Part shown: piece by piece, positions 26,050 through 36,000 of the stretch
How the letters are laid out: every line of letters starts with the position of its first letter
Numbering within the stretch: the first letter of the stretch is position 1
NCBI GenBank assembly: GCA_964242415.1
Contig: CAXTAT010000016.1
Location: 52,726 to 116,725 of the forward strand
Length of the DNA stretch: 64,000 bases
From: DASWOJ01 sp964242415
GTDB taxonomy: Bacteria; Pseudomonadota; Alphaproteobacteria; Acetobacterales; Acetobacteraceae
Reading direction: 5' to 3'
Notes under the pieces: generated by a model
What the model saw: only the letters and a program-made list of their open reading frames with translations
Told to the model about the DNA's origin: nothing
Database searches by the model: none
Translations under genes and position numbers: made by a program

Positions 26050-26978
26050 AGCGTCACCCGGATCGCGAAGGCCGCCACCAGCATGCCGGCCACATACAGC
26101 GTCGTGCCGGTGCCGTTGTACCAAGGCGCCAGCCGCCGCGGGCTGCCCAGGAAGCGCTGCATCAGCAATGCCTGGCCGGCGAGCAGCAGGACGATGGCGC
26201 TGGCCTGATAAGCGTGTCCCCAACGCAGCAGCAGCCCGATCACCACCACCTGCGGCAGCGCCATCACCACGCAGGCCAGCCGCGCCGCCCGCTCCACCCC
26301 CAGCCGCACCGGCAAGCTGCCGATGCCGGTCTGCTCGTCGCCCTCGACCGACTTGAAGTCGTTGAGCGTCATGATCCCGTGCGCGCCCACGCTATACAGC
26401 GCCGCCATGGCGATGATCCGCGCATCCGGCAGCGCCCCGAGCATGACCGCCGCCCCGGTGAACCACGGCAGCCCCTCATAACAGGCCCCGCACGCCGCAT
26501 TGCCCCACCAGCCGTTGCGCTTCAGCCGCAGCGGCGGCGCGCTGTAGGCCCAGGCCAGCGCCATCCCCACCAGCGCCGCGCCGAACGCCCAGCGGCCCAG
26601 CAGCGCCGCCACGCACAGGGACAGCGCGGTCCACACCACCGCGATGTGCAGCCCGCGCCGCCCGGGAATGCGCCCGCTGGGGATCGGCCGGTCCGGCTCG
26701 TTAATGGCGTCCACGTGGCGGTCGAACCAGTCGTTCGCCGCCTGGCTGGTCGCGCACACCAGCGGCCCCGCCAGCGCCATGCCCGCCAGCGCCAGCGGCC
26801 AGCGGTGGCCCAGCGGCACGCCGGACGACACCGCGCCGCACGCGAACGCCCACATCGGCGCGAACCAGGTGATCGGCTTCAGCAGCGTCGCCACCGCGCG
26901 CCAGTCGGTCGCGCCCGGCTTGGCGCCAGGGGGCTTGGCAACGGGCTTCACGCCCGCCTGGATGGCAGCGGCGGCCAT
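26046..26978 (-). CDS. bchG: bacteriochlorophyll synthase BchG
   Basis: 310 residues with about eight membrane helices of the UbiA prenyltransferase fold. The first Asp-rich motif is NDWFDRHVDAINEPDRPIPSGRI (about 101-123) and the second is NDFKSVEGDEQTGIGSLP. The AWAYSAPPLRLKRNGWWGNAACG block is typical of chlorophyll synthases. It esterifies bacteriochlorophyllide a with geranylgeranyl (or phytyl) diphosphate in the membrane. It follows ppsR with no intergenic base and overlaps the PucC-family start by 4. Confidence 0.95.
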   Translation of the reverse strand: MAAAAIQAGVKPVAKPPGAKPGATDWRAVATLLKPITWFAPMWAFACGAVSSGVPLGHRWPLALAGMALAGPLVCATSQAANDWFDRHVDAINEPDRPIPSGRIPGRRGLHIAVVWTALSLCVAALLGRWAFGAALVGMALAWAYSAPPLRLKRNGWWGNAACGACYEGLPWFTGAAVMLGALPDARIIAMAALYSVGAHGIMTLNDFKSVEGDEQTGIGSLPVRLGVERAARLACVVMALPQVVVIGLLLRWGHAYQASAIVLLLAGQALLMQRFLGSPRRLAPWYNGTGTTLYVAGMLVAAFAIRVTL

Positions 26979-28478
26979 CTACTCGGCATCCGCCGCCGTC
27001 AGGTCGCCCAGGCCGTAGCGCCGCAGCTTCACGTACAGGCTCTGCCGGCTCAGCCCCAGCATCTCCGCCGCCGAGGCCCGGTTGTCCCCCGTCAGCTCCA
27101 GCGCCGCCTCGATGGCCAGCCGCTCGATCACCTCGGTGCTCTCCCGCACCAAATCTTTCAACGACACCCGCCCGATCAGCTCCGTCAGTTGCTCGACCGA
27201 GCGCGGCAGGGCGCGGCCGGCGCGGGTGGCGGCGCCCGCCTGCAACGGGCTGACCTGCATCCCGATGTTCAACCGGCTGCTGACATTGCGGATCGCGTAG
27301 CCAAGCGCCATCCGCCCATCGCCCGGCACCGACACCGCCGACATCTCCACTTGTGCCGTCGCCCCGTGCTCGCCGTGCACGGTGGTGCTGAAGAACCGCA
27401 CGGCGCCGCGGCTGCGCAGGTTGGCGGTCAGCACGCTCAGGTCCACGCCGCTCTCGCCCACCCAGCGGTCCAGCGACTGCCCCACCACCTCGTCCTCGTG
27501 CATCATCTGCACCAGCTCCAGGAACGCGGCGTTGGCGGTGATGATGTCGCCGTCCTCGTCCGTCACGACGTAGGCGTCCGGCGCGCTCTCCACCGTCCGC
27601 AGCAGGGTCATCTTGGGGTCGGGCACGTTGCGGTGGCCTACGGCGGCGGCGGTCGCCACGGGCACCATCCGCAGCAGCACCAGCACCGCGTTCTCCTGCC
27701 GGAACAGCGACATCCGCAGCGTGACGGAGCGGCTGTCCGGCAACAGCCGGGCCGCCACGTCCTCGGCCCGGCCGCCAGCGCGGATGGCGTCCACCTGGGC
27801 CTGGATCGCCGGCAGGCAGCCGGGACCGAACAGGTCGGACAGCGGCTTGCCCGTCACGTCGGCAGTGGCGCCGCCGCCGCCGGGGCTGCACAGGTCCTTG
27901 GCGGCCGGATTGGCCTCGGTGATGCGGCCCTTGGCGGGATCGAGGATCAGCACCGCCTCGGACGACATTTGGAACAGCAGGCGGTAGCGCATCTCTACGT
28001 CGCGCAGCCGGGCGTAGTCGCGCTCCATGCCCTGCTGCGCGTTCATCAGGCGCTGCTGCAGGGCGGACATGGCGCGCAGGTCGCGGCCGAACGCCACCAC
28101 CCGGCCGTCCCCGCCCACCTGCACGCCGCAGTACATGACGGGGATGCTGCTGCCGTCGGCCGCCAGGTGGTTCAGGTGCCGCCACCGCGGCTCCGACTGC
28201 GCGTGGGCGTCGGCGAGCAGCGCGGCGATCTTGGGGCGGCTGTCCAGCGCCACGGTGGCCACCAGGGGCTGGCCCACCCACCCGGCGCTTTCCGGCAGGT
28301 CGTCCAGAAGCTGGCCGCTCTGGAACGCCGTGTCCTGGATCACCCCGGCACCGTCCAGGATCAGGGTGATGTCGGACGACGCGCCGATCAGCGTTGCGGC
28401 GGCTGCCGCGTCGAGGTCGCCCAGCGAGGTCTGCGGCGATACGAATGTCTTCACGAGTGCAGAGATCCCCAAGTGCAC
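26979..28478 (-). CDS. ppsR: photosynthesis gene repressor PpsR/CrtJ
   Basis: 499 residues: an N-terminal PAS-like part and two further PAS domains (about 25-140, 165-280 and 295-410), a linker, and a C-terminal Fis-type helix-turn-helix (RASAAEMLGLSRQSLYVKLRRYGL, about 467-490). PpsR binds TGT-N12-ACA palindromes and represses bch, crt and puc genes under oxygen. Cysteines are only at 117, 197 and 221. None lies in the last 278 residues, so the redox Cys found in the DNA-binding domain of Rhodobacter CrtJ/PpsR is missing. The HTH flank reads IERLAIEAALELTGDNR. It is adjacent to bchG and 110 bases downstream of ppaA. Confidence 0.95.
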   Translation of the reverse strand: MHLGISALVKTFVSPQTSLGDLDAAAAATLIGASSDITLILDGAGVIQDTAFQSGQLLDDLPESAGWVGQPLVATVALDSRPKIAALLADAHAQSEPRWRHLNHLAADGSSIPVMYCGVQVGGDGRVVAFGRDLRAMSALQQRLMNAQQGMERDYARLRDVEMRYRLLFQMSSEAVLILDPAKGRITEANPAAKDLCSPGGGGATADVTGKPLSDLFGPGCLPAIQAQVDAIRAGGRAEDVAARLLPDSRSVTLRMSLFRQENAVLVLLRMVPVATAAAVGHRNVPDPKMTLLRTVESAPDAYVVTDEDGDIITANAAFLELVQMMHEDEVVGQSLDRWVGESGVDLSVLTANLRSRGAVRFFSTTVHGEHGATAQVEMSAVSVPGDGRMALGYAIRNVSSRLNIGMQVSPLQAGAATRAGRALPRSVEQLTELIGRVSLKDLVRESTEVIERLAIEAALELTGDNRASAAEMLGLSRQSLYVKLRRYGLGDLTAADAE

Positions 28479-28588
28479 AGCCCGGTCCCCCTATCCTGCC
28501 GCCGCGTGCCGAGGGGGGCATGCGGGTGCGAAATGGCCGAATCGGCCGGGCAAGGGGGATGGCGGGCTGGGCCGGCTTGGGGCGGCCG

Positions 28589-29452
28589 TCAACTCCGCGC
28601 TCGACTGTCTTCGACCAGGGCCTGCGCCTGGGCCACGGCCTGGCGCCCATCGGTCGCGGTGCCGTCGGCGCCGAGTTCGGCGGCCAGCAGCGGGTTGGCG
28701 ACAAACGGGGGGCCGCCGACCATGACGCTCAGCCCGGGGTTGCGCGACGCGCGGCGGATGCTGCGAATCTCCTGGTACACCGTCTCCAGCCGCTCGTCGC
28801 AGGCCAGCGAGAAGCCGACGACATCGACGCGCTCGGCCTGCACCATGGCGGCCATCTCGGCGGAGGACTCGACGGGGCCGCTCCAGGCGTTCCAGCCGGC
28901 GCGGCGGAAGAACTCGTACACCATGGACAGCCCGAAGGTGTGGCTTTCGCCGGGCAGCGGCACCAGCAGGATGCGCGGGCTGTCGGCGCGGCTGGCGCGC
29001 TGGTCGAGGAACGAGGGGCTGAGTTCCCGCATCGCGTTCTGCAGACGCCACAGGCCGACGGTGACCTCGGTAAAGTCGCAGGTGTCCTCCTCCCACATCA
29101 CGCCCAGGCGGCGGGCGGCGGGGGCGAGCAGGTCCAGGTAGATCGCCTCCGCCCCGGCGCCGCGCTCGCGCATGGCCTCCACATACGCGATGGCGGCCGG
29201 CTCGCCGCCGCCCAGCACCAGGCCGACCAGCTCTGCCACATGGGCAGGGTCCACGATCAAGGCAGGCGCAGCAGGGACCAGGGTGTTGTAGCCGGCCAGC
29301 AGCCGCGGGATCACGTCGAGCTGCACCGTCCGCGTCAGGATGGCCCGGCGGCGCTGGTCACGGGCACGCAGGCCCTGCAAGCGGGCGACGCCCAGCGCGT
29401 CCGCCTCCGACCGGTAGTCCTGCGCTGCGAGTAGCTGTCCCATGGTCCTCAT
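28589..29452 (-). CDS. ppaA: cobalamin-binding photosynthesis regulator PpaA/AerR
   Basis: 287 residues. The helical bundle (about 65-150) includes LGVMWEEDTCDFTEVTVGLWRLQ, the cap seen in B12-binding photoreceptor folds. A Rossmann-like SCHIC/B12 domain follows (about 158-275) with PGESHTFGLSMVYEFFRRAG; His171 is the candidate axial ligand. In Rhodobacter AerR/PpaA binds adenosyl- or hydroxocobalamin and modifies PpsR/CrtJ activity in response to light. It is divergent from bchF and upstream of ppsR, the standard arrangement. ATG 29443 is an alternative start. Confidence 0.9.
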   Translation of the reverse strand: MRTMGQLLAAQDYRSEADALGVARLQGLRARDQRRRAILTRTVQLDVIPRLLAGYNTLVPAAPALIVDPAHVAELVGLVLGGGEPAAIAYVEAMRERGAGAEAIYLDLLAPAARRLGVMWEEDTCDFTEVTVGLWRLQNAMRELSPSFLDQRASRADSPRILLVPLPGESHTFGLSMVYEFFRRAGWNAWSGPVESSAEMAAMVQAERVDVVGFSLACDERLETVYQEIRSIRRASRNPGLSVMVGGPPFVANPLLAAELGADGTATDGRQAVAQAQALVEDSRARS

Positions 29453-29668
29453 CGACTATTCCCTCATCAACCTGGGGCTTGCCGCCCCTATGTGTCAACA
29501 TCGATTTACGTAACGCGCGCTTGACACTTGTGCCGGCGGCGTCTTAGCGTCCTGACAGTGGACGGCGCCCTGGTGGAGGCCGGACTGCCAGGCAGGCGAG
29601 GATAGCCAAGGCTCTCGGATGCGTGATCCGGGCGCTACCGCACCGCCCAGGGGAGGCATTGTCAAGCG
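29453..29668. promoter_or_regulatory. divergent promoter region between ppaA and bchF
   Basis: This 216-base gap must carry promoters for both halves of the photosynthesis cluster. TGTCAA at 29493-29498 and TTGACA at 29521-29526 are a perfect inverted pair separated by 22 bases. A near PpsR palindrome is TGT (29493) - 12 bases - ACG (29508-29510). TTGACA at 29521 with TTAGCG 17 bases later (29544) is a possible sigma-70 promoter for bchF. PpsR half-sites in other species are TGT/ACA with 12 bases between, so the fit is imperfect. Confidence 0.45.
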
Positions 29669-30259
29669 ATGTTTACGCAGTTGATCAACCGGGCGCTGGA
29701 TCAGTTCGATTGCTCCCCGTGGGGCGGGGTTTCTGGGCGCAGCGTCATGCAGTCCAGGGTGCAGGATCGCGCCCTGTACACCCCCGAGGAACGGTCGCGC
29801 CGTGACGCCTCGCCCTGGACCATCGTGCAGGGCGTGCTGGCCCCGGCGCAGTTCGTGGTGTTCCTGGTCAGCCTGTGCCTGGTGGCGCGCTACCTGCAGA
29901 CCGGGGCCGGAGAGGCGGCGGCGACGGCCTCCGTCGTGGCCAAGACGCTGTTCCTGTATGCCATCATGATCACCGGCTCGATCTGGGAGCGCGAGGTGTT
30001 CGGCCGCTACCTGTTCGCCCCGGCGTTCTACTGGGAGGACGTGGTCAGCATGCTGGTGTTGGCGCTGCACACGACCTACCTGGTCGGGCTGCTGTCCGGT
30101 CAGATCGACGCCCGGCACCTGGCCTGGCTGGCGCTGGTCGCCTATGCCTCCTACGTCATCAACGCCGCGCAGTTTATCATCAAGCTGCGCGCCGCCCGCC
30201 TGCAGTCTGCCCGCCTGCAGTCCGCTGGTTACGCCGCCGGCCTGGGCCTGTCCGCATGA
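29669..30259 (+). CDS. bchF: 3-vinyl bacteriochlorophyllide hydratase BchF
   Basis: 196 residues from ATG 29669. The family homology begins about residue 30 (YTPEERSRRDASPWTIVQGVLAPAQFVVFLVSL), so ATG 29747 is an equally good start and gives the usual 170 residues. Four membrane helices; the second half has AIMITGSIWEREVFGRYLFAPAFYWEDVVS. BchF hydrates the C3 vinyl group to hydroxyethyl on the route to bacteriochlorophyll a. The C-terminus carries a small perfect tandem repeat (RLQSARLQSA). The stop overlaps the bchN ATG (30256) by 4 bases. It is the first gene of the plus-strand superoperon. Confidence 0.93.
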   Translation: MFTQLINRALDQFDCSPWGGVSGRSVMQSRVQDRALYTPEERSRRDASPWTIVQGVLAPAQFVVFLVSLCLVARYLQTGAGEAAATASVVAKTLFLYAIMITGSIWEREVFGRYLFAPAFYWEDVVSMLVLALHTTYLVGLLSGQIDARHLAWLALVAYASYVINAAQFIIKLRAARLQSARLQSAGYAAGLGLSA

Positions 30260-31536
30260 GCGCCACGCTGGCCGCCTCCGCCATTGGGGGCTGCACGGAC
30301 GCCCCGGTGCTGCGGGAGCGCGGCCAGCGCGAGGTGTTCTGCGGGCTGACGGGGATCATCTGGCTGCACCGCAAGATACAGGATGCGTTCTTCCTGGTGG
30401 TGGGCAGCCGGACCTGCGCCCACCTGATCCAGTCGGCCGCCGGGGTGATGATCTTCGCCGAGCCGCGCTTCGCCACCGCCATCATCGACGAGCGCGACCT
30501 GGCGGGGCTGTCGGACGCCAACGACGAACTGGACCGGGTGGTGTCGCAACTGCTGGAGCGCCGCCCGGACATTCGGCTGCTGTTCCTGGTGGGATCCTGC
30601 CCGAGCGAGGTCATCAAGCTCGACCTGTCCCGCGCCGCCGAGCGGCTGTCGGCGCAGCACATGCCGCAGGTGCGGGTGTTGAACTACAGCGGCAGCGGCA
30701 TCGAGACGACCTTTACCCAAGGCGAGGACGCCTGTCTGGCCGCGCTGGCGCCGATCCTGCCGCGGGACGTTGCCGCCGCACGGTCCCTCCTGATCGTCGG
30801 CGCGCTGGCCGATGTGGTGGAGGACCAGTTCCGCCGCCTGCTGTCGGCGATGGGCGTGGACGACGTGCGCTTCCTGCCGCCCCGCAGCGGCATCGACCTC
30901 CCGGCGGTGGGGCCGGGCACGGTTTACCTGCTGGCGCAGCCCTTCCTGGCCGAGACCGCCCGCGCCTTGGAAGCCCGCGGTGCCGTCCGCCTGCCCGCGC
31001 CGTTCCCGCTGGGCGCCGAGGGCACGACCGCCTGGCTGCGCGCCGCCGCCGATGCGTTCGGCGTGGCGCCCGCCGCGTTCGAGGCCGCCACCGCCGCCCC
31101 CCGCGCCCGCGCCGAGACCGGCATGGCGCGGTGCCGGGCCGATCTGGCAGGCAAGAGCATCTTCTTTTTCCCCGACAGCCAGCTTGAGCTGCCGCTCGCC
31201 CGCGTCGTGTCCCGTGAGTTGGGGATGCGCCTGGTTGAGGTCGGTACCCCCTACCTGCACCGGCAGCATATGGCCGAGGAGCTGGCGCTGCTGCCCGAGG
31301 GCACGGTGCTGAGCGAGGGCCAGGACGTGGACCGCCAGTTGGACCGCGCCCGCGCGGCACGGCCCGACCTGGTGGTGTGCGGCCTGGGCCTGGCCAACCC
31401 GCTGGAGGCCGAGGGCATCAGCACCAAGTGGTCCATCGAGCTGCTGTTCACCCCGATCCAGGGCTACGACCAAGCCGCCGACCTGGCCGAGCTGTTCGCC
31501 CGTCCCCTGGTACGCCGCATGAAGCTGAGGGTTTAG
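30256..31536 (+). CDS. bchN: light-independent protochlorophyllide reductase subunit N
   Basis: 426 residues, NifD-like. Three Cys ligands of the NB cluster are in the expected places: Cys29 (FCGLTGI), Cys54 (SRTCAHL) and Cys115 (GSCPSEV); the fourth ligand is Asp36 of BchB. BchN2B2 with BchL reduces ring D of protochlorophyllide in the dark and under low oxygen. The LVEVGTPYLHRQHMAEEL and GLGLANPLEAEGISTKWSIELLFTP blocks are typical. It is separated from bchB by three bases. Confidence 0.96.
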   Translation: MSATLAASAIGGCTDAPVLRERGQREVFCGLTGIIWLHRKIQDAFFLVVGSRTCAHLIQSAAGVMIFAEPRFATAIIDERDLAGLSDANDELDRVVSQLLERRPDIRLLFLVGSCPSEVIKLDLSRAAERLSAQHMPQVRVLNYSGSGIETTFTQGEDACLAALAPILPRDVAAARSLLIVGALADVVEDQFRRLLSAMGVDDVRFLPPRSGIDLPAVGPGTVYLLAQPFLAETARALEARGAVRLPAPFPLGAEGTTAWLRAAADAFGVAPAAFEAATAAPRARAETGMARCRADLAGKSIFFFPDSQLELPLARVVSRELGMRLVEVGTPYLHRQHMAEELALLPEGTVLSEGQDVDRQLDRARAARPDLVVCGLGLANPLEAEGISTKWSIELLFTPIQGYDQAADLAELFARPLVRRMKLRV

Positions 31537-31539
31537 GCA

Positions 31540-33087
31540 ATGCAGCTCACCCTATGGACCTACGAAGGTCCGCCGCACGTTGGCGCCATGCGAGTCGCGG
31601 CGGCGATGCAGGGCGTCCATTACGTGCTGCACGCGCCGCAGGGCGACACCTACGCCGACCTGCTGTTCACCATGATCGAGCGCCGGCAGACCCGGCCCCC
31701 GGTGACCTACACCACGTTCCAGGCGCGCGACCTCGGCGGCGACACCGCGGAGCTGTTCAAGTCCGCCGCCCGCGACGCCTATGACCGCTTCAAGCCCGAC
31801 CTGCTGCTGGTGGGTGCGAGCTGCACCGCCGAGCTGATCCAGGACGACCCCGGCGGCCTCGCCCGCGCGCTGCACCTGCCGGTCCCCGTGGTGGCGGTCG
31901 AGCTGCCGGCCTACCAGAAGAAGGAGAACTGGGGCGCGGCGGAAACCTTCTACCAGATCGTCCGCGCCTGCGCCGGCCCGCACGCGCCCGCGCCGGGCAG
32001 CAAGCGGGAGCGGGGCGCGCGTCCCCGGGCCAACATCCTCGGCGCAACGGCGCTGGGCTTCCGGCACCGGGACGATGTGGTCGAGGTCACGCGGCTGCTG
32101 GGCCAGATGGGCATCGACATCAACGTGTCGGCCCCGCAGGGCGCAACTCCGGCCGACCTGGCGCGGTTGGGCGACGCCGACTTCAACGTGGTGCTGTATC
32201 CCGAGGTGGCCGGCGTCGCCGCGGCCTGGCTGACCCGCACCTTCGGCCAGCCCGCCACGAAGGTCGTGCCCATCGGCATCGGCGCGACTCGCGACTTCGT
32301 GCAGGAGGTCGCCGCCCTGGCCGGCGTGGACCCGGCGCCCGCCCTGGCCGGTGCCCCGTCGCGGATGCCCTGGTACTCGCGCTCGGTGGACAGCAACTAC
32401 CTGACCGGCAAGCGGGTCTTTGTCTATGGCGACGCCACCCACGCCATCGCCGCCGCCCGCGTGGCGCACGAGGAGTTCGGCTTCACCGTCGTCGGCCTCG
32501 GCACCTACAGCCGCGAATACGCCCGCGAGGTCCGCGCCGCTGCCAAGCAGTACGGCATCGAGGCGCTGGTCGCCGACGACTACCTGGAGGTCGAGGCCGC
32601 CGTCGCCGCCCTGCAGCCGGAGCTGGTGCTGGGCACGCAGATGGAGCGGCACATCGCCAAGCGCCTCGGCGTGCCGTGCGCGGTGATCTCCGCCCCCGTT
32701 CATGTGCAGGACTTCCCCGCCCGCTACGCCCCGCAGATGGGCTGGGAGGGCGCCAACGTGCTGTTCGACACCTGGGTGCATCCGCTGATGATGGGCCTGG
32801 AGGAGCACCTGGTCGGCATGTTCCGCGGCGACTTCGAGTTTGGCGGCGACGCCGCGCCGTCACACCTCGGTGTCACCTCGCAGCCGGACGCCCCGGCTGC
32901 CGCGACGGAGCCGGCCGCCGCCGGTCCCGTCACCTGGGCGCCCGACGCCGATAAGGAGCTGGGCAAGATCCCGTTCTTCGTCCGCGGCAAGGCCCGGCGC
33001 AACACCGAGCGATTCGCCGCCGACCACGGCCTGCAGACCATCACGGTCGATACCCTCTATGATGCAAAGGCGCACTATGGCCGTTAG
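31540..33087 (+). CDS. bchB: light-independent protochlorophyllide reductase subunit B
   Basis: 515 residues, NifK-like. The cluster ligand Asp36 is present in PQGDTYADLLF, the residue that replaces a Cys in nitrogenase-like BchB. Further marks are ASCTAELIQDDPGGLA, MPWYSRSVDSNYLTGKRVFVYGDATH and ISAPVHVQDFPARYAPQMGWEGANVLFDTW. The last 45 residues (PFFVRGKARRNTERFAADHG) are the PCP_red C-terminal domain that contributes to the substrate pocket. It overlaps the bchH start by 11 bases. Confidence 0.96.
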   Translation: MQLTLWTYEGPPHVGAMRVAAAMQGVHYVLHAPQGDTYADLLFTMIERRQTRPPVTYTTFQARDLGGDTAELFKSAARDAYDRFKPDLLLVGASCTAELIQDDPGGLARALHLPVPVVAVELPAYQKKENWGAAETFYQIVRACAGPHAPAPGSKRERGARPRANILGATALGFRHRDDVVEVTRLLGQMGIDINVSAPQGATPADLARLGDADFNVVLYPEVAGVAAAWLTRTFGQPATKVVPIGIGATRDFVQEVAALAGVDPAPALAGAPSRMPWYSRSVDSNYLTGKRVFVYGDATHAIAAARVAHEEFGFTVVGLGTYSREYAREVRAAAKQYGIEALVADDYLEVEAAVAALQPELVLGTQMERHIAKRLGVPCAVISAPVHVQDFPARYAPQMGWEGANVLFDTWVHPLMMGLEEHLVGMFRGDFEFGGDAAPSHLGVTSQPDAPAAATEPAAAGPVTWAPDADKELGKIPFFVRGKARRNTERFAADHGLQTITVDTLYDAKAHYGR

Positions 33088-36000
33088 CGCAGCCCCCGCT
33101 TCCCGCGCCGCGCCCGTGCGTGTCGTCATCGTCACCATGGACAGCCACCTGTCCGGCGCCGCCGCCCGCGCCGAGGCCAGCCTGCGCCACGACATCCCCG
33201 GCCTGCACCTCAGCGTCCACGCCGCCGACGAGTGGGGCAGCGACCCTGGCAAGCTCGCCGAGTGCCACCAGGCCATCGCCACCGGGGACATCGTCATCGC
33301 CACGATGATGTTCATGGAGGACCACATCCGCGCCGTGCAGCCGGCGCTGGCCGCCCGCCGCCCGCACTGCGACGCCATGGTGTGCTGCATGTCCGCCGGG
33401 GAGGTCACCAAGCTGACCAAGCTGGGCCGCTTCGATATGTCGCAGGAGGCGACAGGCGCGCTGGCGATGCTCAAGCGCCTGCGCGGCAAGCCCGGCAGCG
33501 ATGCGTCGAAGTCCTCTGGCGCCGGACAGATGCGGATGCTGCGCCGGCTGCCAAAGCTGATGCGCTTCATCCCGGGGACGGCGCAGGATGTCCGCACCTA
33601 CTTCCTGACCCTGCAATACTGGCTGGCCGGGTCGGAGGAGAACCTCGCCGGCATGGTCCGCATGCTGGTCGGCAAGTACTCCGCTGGCGAGCGCCGCGCC
33701 CTGGCGGGCAAGCTGGCCGTGGCCGCGCCGGTCGAGTACCCCGATGTCGGGCTGTACCACCCCCGCGCGCCGGGCCGCATTGTGGAGCGGCTGGATGACC
33801 TGCCGCGCGGCGGATTGGCGGGCACAGTCGGGCTGGTGCTGCTGCGCTCCTACCTGATCTCCGGCAACGCCGCGCACTATGACGGCGTGATCGACGCCAT
33901 GGAGGCCCGGGGTCTGCGCGTCGTCCCCGCCTTCGCCAGCGGCCTCGATGCGCGCCCGGCCGTCGAGCGGTTCTTTATGAATGACGGCGTGACGGCGGTG
34001 GATGCCGTGGTGTCGCTGACCGGCTTCTCGATGGTCGGCGGCCCCGCCTACAACGACAGCGCCGCCGCCGAGACCATGCTCGCCAAGCTGGACGTTCCCT
34101 ACGTCACCGCCCACCCCGTCGAGTTCCAGACCCTGGACCAGTGGCAGGCCGACCCGCGCGGCCTGCTCCCCGTCGAGGCCACGATGATGGTCGCCCTGCC
34201 GGAGCTGGACGGCGGCATGACGCCGATGACCTTCGGCGGGCGTTGCGGCCGCGCCGGCACGCCGACCCCCTGCGCGGGCTGCGACGGCTCCACCTGCGCC
34301 CGCAACATGGTCGCGCACCCCGAGCGCGCGGCGATGCTGGCCGCCCGCGTCGCCAAGCTGGTGGCGCTGCGCCGCGCCGCCCGGGCCGACCGCATGGTGG
34401 CGGCGGTGCTGTTCAACTTTCCGCCCAACGCGGGCGCGACCGGCACGGCGGCTTACCTCGCGGTGTTCCAGTCGCTGCACAACACGCTGACCGCCCTACG
34501 CGACGCCGGCTACACCGTCGAGGTCCCCGCGACGGTCGAGGCGCTGCAGGACGCGATCCAGGGCGGCAACTCCGGCCGCTATGGCACCGACGCCAACGTG
34601 GCCGCGCATGTGTCGGTGGACGACCACGTGCGGCGGGAAACCTGGCTGCCGGAGATCGAGCGGAGCTGGGGTCCGGCGCCGGGCCGGGTGCTGACCAACG
34701 GGCGCAGCATCTTCATCATGGGCGCCCGCTTCGGCAACGTGTTCGTCGGGTTGCAGCCGGGGTTCGGCTACGAGGGTGACCCGATGCGGCTGCTGTTCGA
34801 GACCGGGTTCGCGCCGACCCATGCGTTCAGCGCCTTCTACCGCTACCTGGCGCAGGACTTCGGCGCCCATGCGGTGCTGCACTTCGGCACGCACGGCGCG
34901 TTGGAGTTCATGCCAGGCAAGCAGGCGGGGCTGTCGGCGGCGTGCTGGCCGGACCGGCTGATCGGGCACCTGCCGAACTTCAACCTGTATGCATCCAACA
35001 ACCCGAGCGAGGGCATGATCGCCAAGCGCCGGGCCAACGCGGTGCTGATCAGCTACTTGACGCCCCCCGTGGCGCACGCCGGGCTATATCGCGGGCTGCT
35101 GGACCTGAAGGCGTCGCTGGACCGCTGGCGCACCACCGACCCGGCGGCCGACGCCGACCAGGCCGTGCAACTGACTGCGCTGGTGCAGGCGCAGGCCGCC
35201 GCGGTGAACCTGGCCGACGCGGAACCCGCCTGGACCGATGCCACCGCCGAGATCGCCCGCCTCGGCACGGCGCTGCTGGAGCTGGAATACGCCCTGATCC
35301 CCAACGGCCTGCACGTCATCGGCCAGCCCCCCAGCCCGGCCGAGCGCACCGAGATGCTGGACTTCGCCGGCGTGACCGAGCCGGTGGAGCGTGCCCGCCT
35401 GGAAGCCCTGCTGGCGACCGACCACGAGCTGCCGGCGATCATCCACGCGCTGGACGGCGGGTTCGTCCGCCCGGCGCCCGGCGGCGACCTGCTGCGGACC
35501 ACGGCGGTGCTGCCCACCGGGCGCAACCTGCATGGCTTCGACCCCTTCCACCTGCCCAGCAAGTTCGCCGTGGCCGACGGCGCCCGCCAGGCCGACCGCC
35601 TGCTGGCCCGGCACGCCCAGGACGGCGCGGGCCTGCCGGAGACGGTGGCGATGGTGCTGTGGGGCACCGACAACCTGAAATCCGAAGGCGGCCCCATCGC
35701 CCAGGCGCTGTGGCTGATGGGCGCCGCCCCGCGCTTCGACAGCTACGGCCGCTTGTGCGGCGCGCGGCTGCTGACGTTGCAGGAGTTGGGCCGCCCGCGC
35801 GTCGATGTCGTCATCACCCTGTCCGGCATCTTCCGCGACCTGCTGCCGTTGCAGACCCGCCTGCTGGCGGAGGCGGCGCTGCTTGCTGCGGAGGCCGACG
35901 AGGCGCCCGAGCAGAATTTCGTCCGCAAGCACGCCCTGGCCTTCATCGCCGCGCACGGCGGCGACATGGAGCAGGCCGCCCTGCGGGTGTTCGGCAACGC

